20,081 bases of DNA, from the NCBI GenBank assembly GCA_016204425.1, contig JACQKR010000061.1:1-20081 (forward strand), written 5' to 3'. Source of the DNA: Candidatus Levyibacteriota bacterium. GTDB taxonomy: Bacteria > Patescibacteriota > Microgenomatia > Levybacterales > UBA12049. Shown piece by piece: positions 19,917-20,081 of the stretch. The first letter of the stretch is position 1. Every line of letters begins with the position of its first letter. Made by a program: the position numbers and the translations under genes. Below the pieces are notes generated by a model. That model searched no databases and was not told the origin of the DNA. It saw nothing but the letters and a program-made list of their open reading frames with translations.

Positions 19917-20081
19917 ATGCCTGTTGTGTTTTCTGATCATGCAAAGCAACAGCTTATCAGAAGGGGGATCGCACAAAAAAACGGTCATTGAAACGGTGAA
20001 GGATCCTGATAGCGTTATCCTAAGTTTTCGGAATAGAAAGTTCGCAGGCTACTTGTTAATGATAAAATATTAGAAGTAGTA
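19917..20081 (+). pseudogene. DUF4258-like gene with two compensating frameshifts, cut by the window edge
   Basis: The frame from ATG 19917 reads MPVVFSDHAKQQLIRRGIAQK and then hits TGA at 19989-19991. Removing one A from the seven-A run at 19975-19981 lets it continue in the +1 frame as TVIETVKDPDSVILSFRNRK, the expected DUF4258 continuation. Near 20041-20046 the original frame resumes as RLLVNDKILEVV up to the last base. The pieces together match DUF4258, a small toxin-like/RelE-related fold (HAxxQLxxRGI, VIExVxxPDSV, KxLEVV). Either the gene is decaying or the assembly has two indels. No antitoxin gene is visible in the window. It is incomplete at the 3' end. Confidence 0.65.

Noticed and set aside
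1..20081. CRISPR array, tRNA, rRNA or insertion sequence
   Set aside because: No regularly spaced direct repeats, no cloverleaf with a conserved T-loop, and no transposase frame were found on either strand.

Overview
The window looks like a chromosomal segment from a candidate-phyla-radiation (Patescibacteria) bacterium. This is an inference from gene content: many short lineage-type membrane and secreted proteins, palindromic repeats of a kind I associate with these genomes, and near-leaderless promoters. No rRNA, tRNA or taxonomic marker gene is present. TGA is used as an ordinary stop (for example at 1747-1749 on the minus strand and at 13310-13312), so lineages that read TGA as glycine are excluded.

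Layout. 1-6013: a secreted small protein, a membrane-anchored alpha/beta hydrolase, a soluble GAF histidine kinase divergent from an aquaporin-like channel, a Tat-type lytic transglycosylase and a protein with three topoisomerase-type zinc ribbons. 6014-6334: a gene-free stretch with a 117-bp composite inverted repeat and a double TACTTT/AAAGTA operator in front of a quinone oxidoreductase. 7361-11894: a two-module secreted protein, two membrane-anchored proteins of unknown function, an MFS transporter and a YgjP-type metallopeptidase. 12027-12332: a small secreted protein followed by a strong intrinsic terminator.

12439-17047 is the most distinctive part. A CsoR-type Cu(I) repressor starts a tightly packed same-strand run: DUF1573 protein, an unrecognised CC/DC-cysteine protein, CcdA with doubled cysteines, a tandem DUF305 protein rich in Met and His, a 55-aa DUF2933-like protein, a His-rich anchored protein and a DUF5676-like protein. 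Together they look like an envelope copper and thiol-handling system with no P-type ATPase, CopZ or multicopper oxidase in view. It is followed by an MFS transporter and a promoter-led group of very small proteins (42, 59 and 56 aa), then a DinB-fold protein, a 61-aa membrane protein and a DUF4258 gene broken by two compensating frameshifts at the window edge.

Two translation-start styles coexist. Several genes have a -10 hexamer only 5-8 nt before the start codon and no Shine-Dalgarno (near-leaderless), while the copper-island genes and tiny proteins mostly carry strong GGAGGTGA-type sites.
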